From assembly GCF_900198625.1 (NCBI RefSeq), contig NZ_FZPK01000003.1, forward strand, positions 59,477 through 123,476: 64,000 nt of DNA. The letters run 5' to 3'. The notes under the pieces were generated by a model, which worked only from the letters and a program-made list of their open reading frames with translations, was not told the origin of the DNA and did not search any database. The first letter of the stretch is position 1. Each line of letters begins with the position of its first letter. Source of the stretch: Helicobacter rappini (GTDB lineage: Bacteria > Campylobacterota > Campylobacteria > Campylobacterales > Helicobacteraceae). This document shows positions 63,656 to 64,000 of this stretch, one piece after another. The position numbers and the translations under genes were made by a program.

Positions 63656-64000
63656 ATGGGATTACGAAAACTTATTAGAAAAACTTCTTGGTATAAAAAC
63701 TATCAAGCAAAGAAGGAATCAAAAATGAGTGATGAAGAATACTTCATATACAGACATAAAAAAATCTTTGGCTATACACCAGACTTTAAAAATCCACAAA
63801 CCTTTAATGAAAAAATCATTCACAGAATCTTATTTGATAGGAATCCAATATACACAGCCCTAGCAGATAAACTCAAAGCTAGAATCTATATAGCAACAAT
63901 ATTAAAAGACTTTAATGCTAACAATACACTAGACTCTAACAAAGATGCTAATACTCTAGTTTCTCATACAAATCATATAACTCATATAACTACGGGGGGG
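63656..64000 (+). CDS. TupA-like ATP-grasp protein (glycan/peptide ligase family), 3' end beyond window
   Basis: 115 codons visible. After a basic N-terminus (MGLRKLIRKTSWYKNYQAKK) comes the TupA-like signature GYTPDFKNPQTFNEKIIHRI and LFDRNPIYTALADKLKARIY. These proteins are found in surface-polysaccharide loci and are often labelled glycosyltransferase. SD AAAGGA. The last visible bases encode ITHITTGG and are a G7 run cut by the window edge, preceded by a short tandem ATAACTCAT repeat, so the gene may be phase-variable. Confidence 0.75.
   Translation, partial: MGLRKLIRKTSWYKNYQAKKESKMSDEEYFIYRHKKIFGYTPDFKNPQTFNEKIIHRILFDRNPIYTALADKLKARIYIATILKDFNANNTLDSNKDANTLVSHTNHITHITTGG
63994..64000 (+). 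repeat. Poly-G tract at the window edge
   Basis: At least seven Gs in the coding strand of the TupA-like gene; true length not visible. Confidence 0.6.

Overview
This window is chromosomal DNA of a Helicobacter, most likely an enterohepatic (non-pylori) species. The evidence is a 2883-residue fused RNA polymerase beta-beta' gene, a Helicobacter-type 16S rRNA, the flgB-flgC-fliE-ftsI block, the tRNA-tuf-rpmG-trpT-secE-nusG-rplKAJL-rpoBC order, a low-GC composition and abundant AGATTCT/AGAATCT words. The species cannot be fixed from reading alone.

Layout. 1-3219 (minus): the 5' part of ftsI behind the flagellar rod genes fliE, flgC and flgB, with a sigma-54 promoter at 3268-3283. 3857-14609 (plus): an S10-spc ribosomal protein superoperon from rpsJ to secY-map-infA; the usual rpmJ-rpsM-rpsK-rpsD-rpoA-rplQ tail is absent here. 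14761-28775 (plus): four tRNAs, tuf, rpmG, tRNA-Trp, secE, nusG, rplK, rplA, rplJ, rplL and rpoBC. 28844-31812 (plus): rpsL, rpsG, fusA. 31813-33090: mostly non-coding, with a promoter whose spacer is a T13 tract in front of an interrupted mini-ORF, and a minus-strand tRNA-Glu.

33091-43855 (minus) is the accessory part. It holds a DUF115/Maf-like gene whose coding sequence carries several copies of a palindromic dispersed repeat; glmU; a tandem array of five exported MORN-repeat (YwqK-like) paralogues separated by near-identical ~117-bp terminator-plus-promoter units; and a five-TM LTA-synthase-like sulfatase split by a G11 tract, so present in the phase-OFF state. 44149-49936 (minus): F1Fo ATP synthase genes atpF'-F-H-A-G-D-C. 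50344-52479 (minus): uvrD.

52746-59316 (plus): a contiguous rRNA operon (promoter, boxA, 16S, tRNA-Ile, tRNA-Ala, 23S, and 5S after a 526-bp spacer). 59443-63490: a LysE-type exporter (plus), ftsY and two lipoproteins (minus), luxS and queF (plus). The window ends inside a TupA-like ATP-grasp gene that runs into another poly-G tract.

Most of the window is core translation, transcription and energy machinery. Variable biology is concentrated in 31.8-43.9 kb and at the right edge: two poly-G tracts and one poly-T tract of the kind that cause phase variation, a recombining repeat-protein array and repeat insertions in coding DNA. These point to changeable cell-surface or periplasmic functions.
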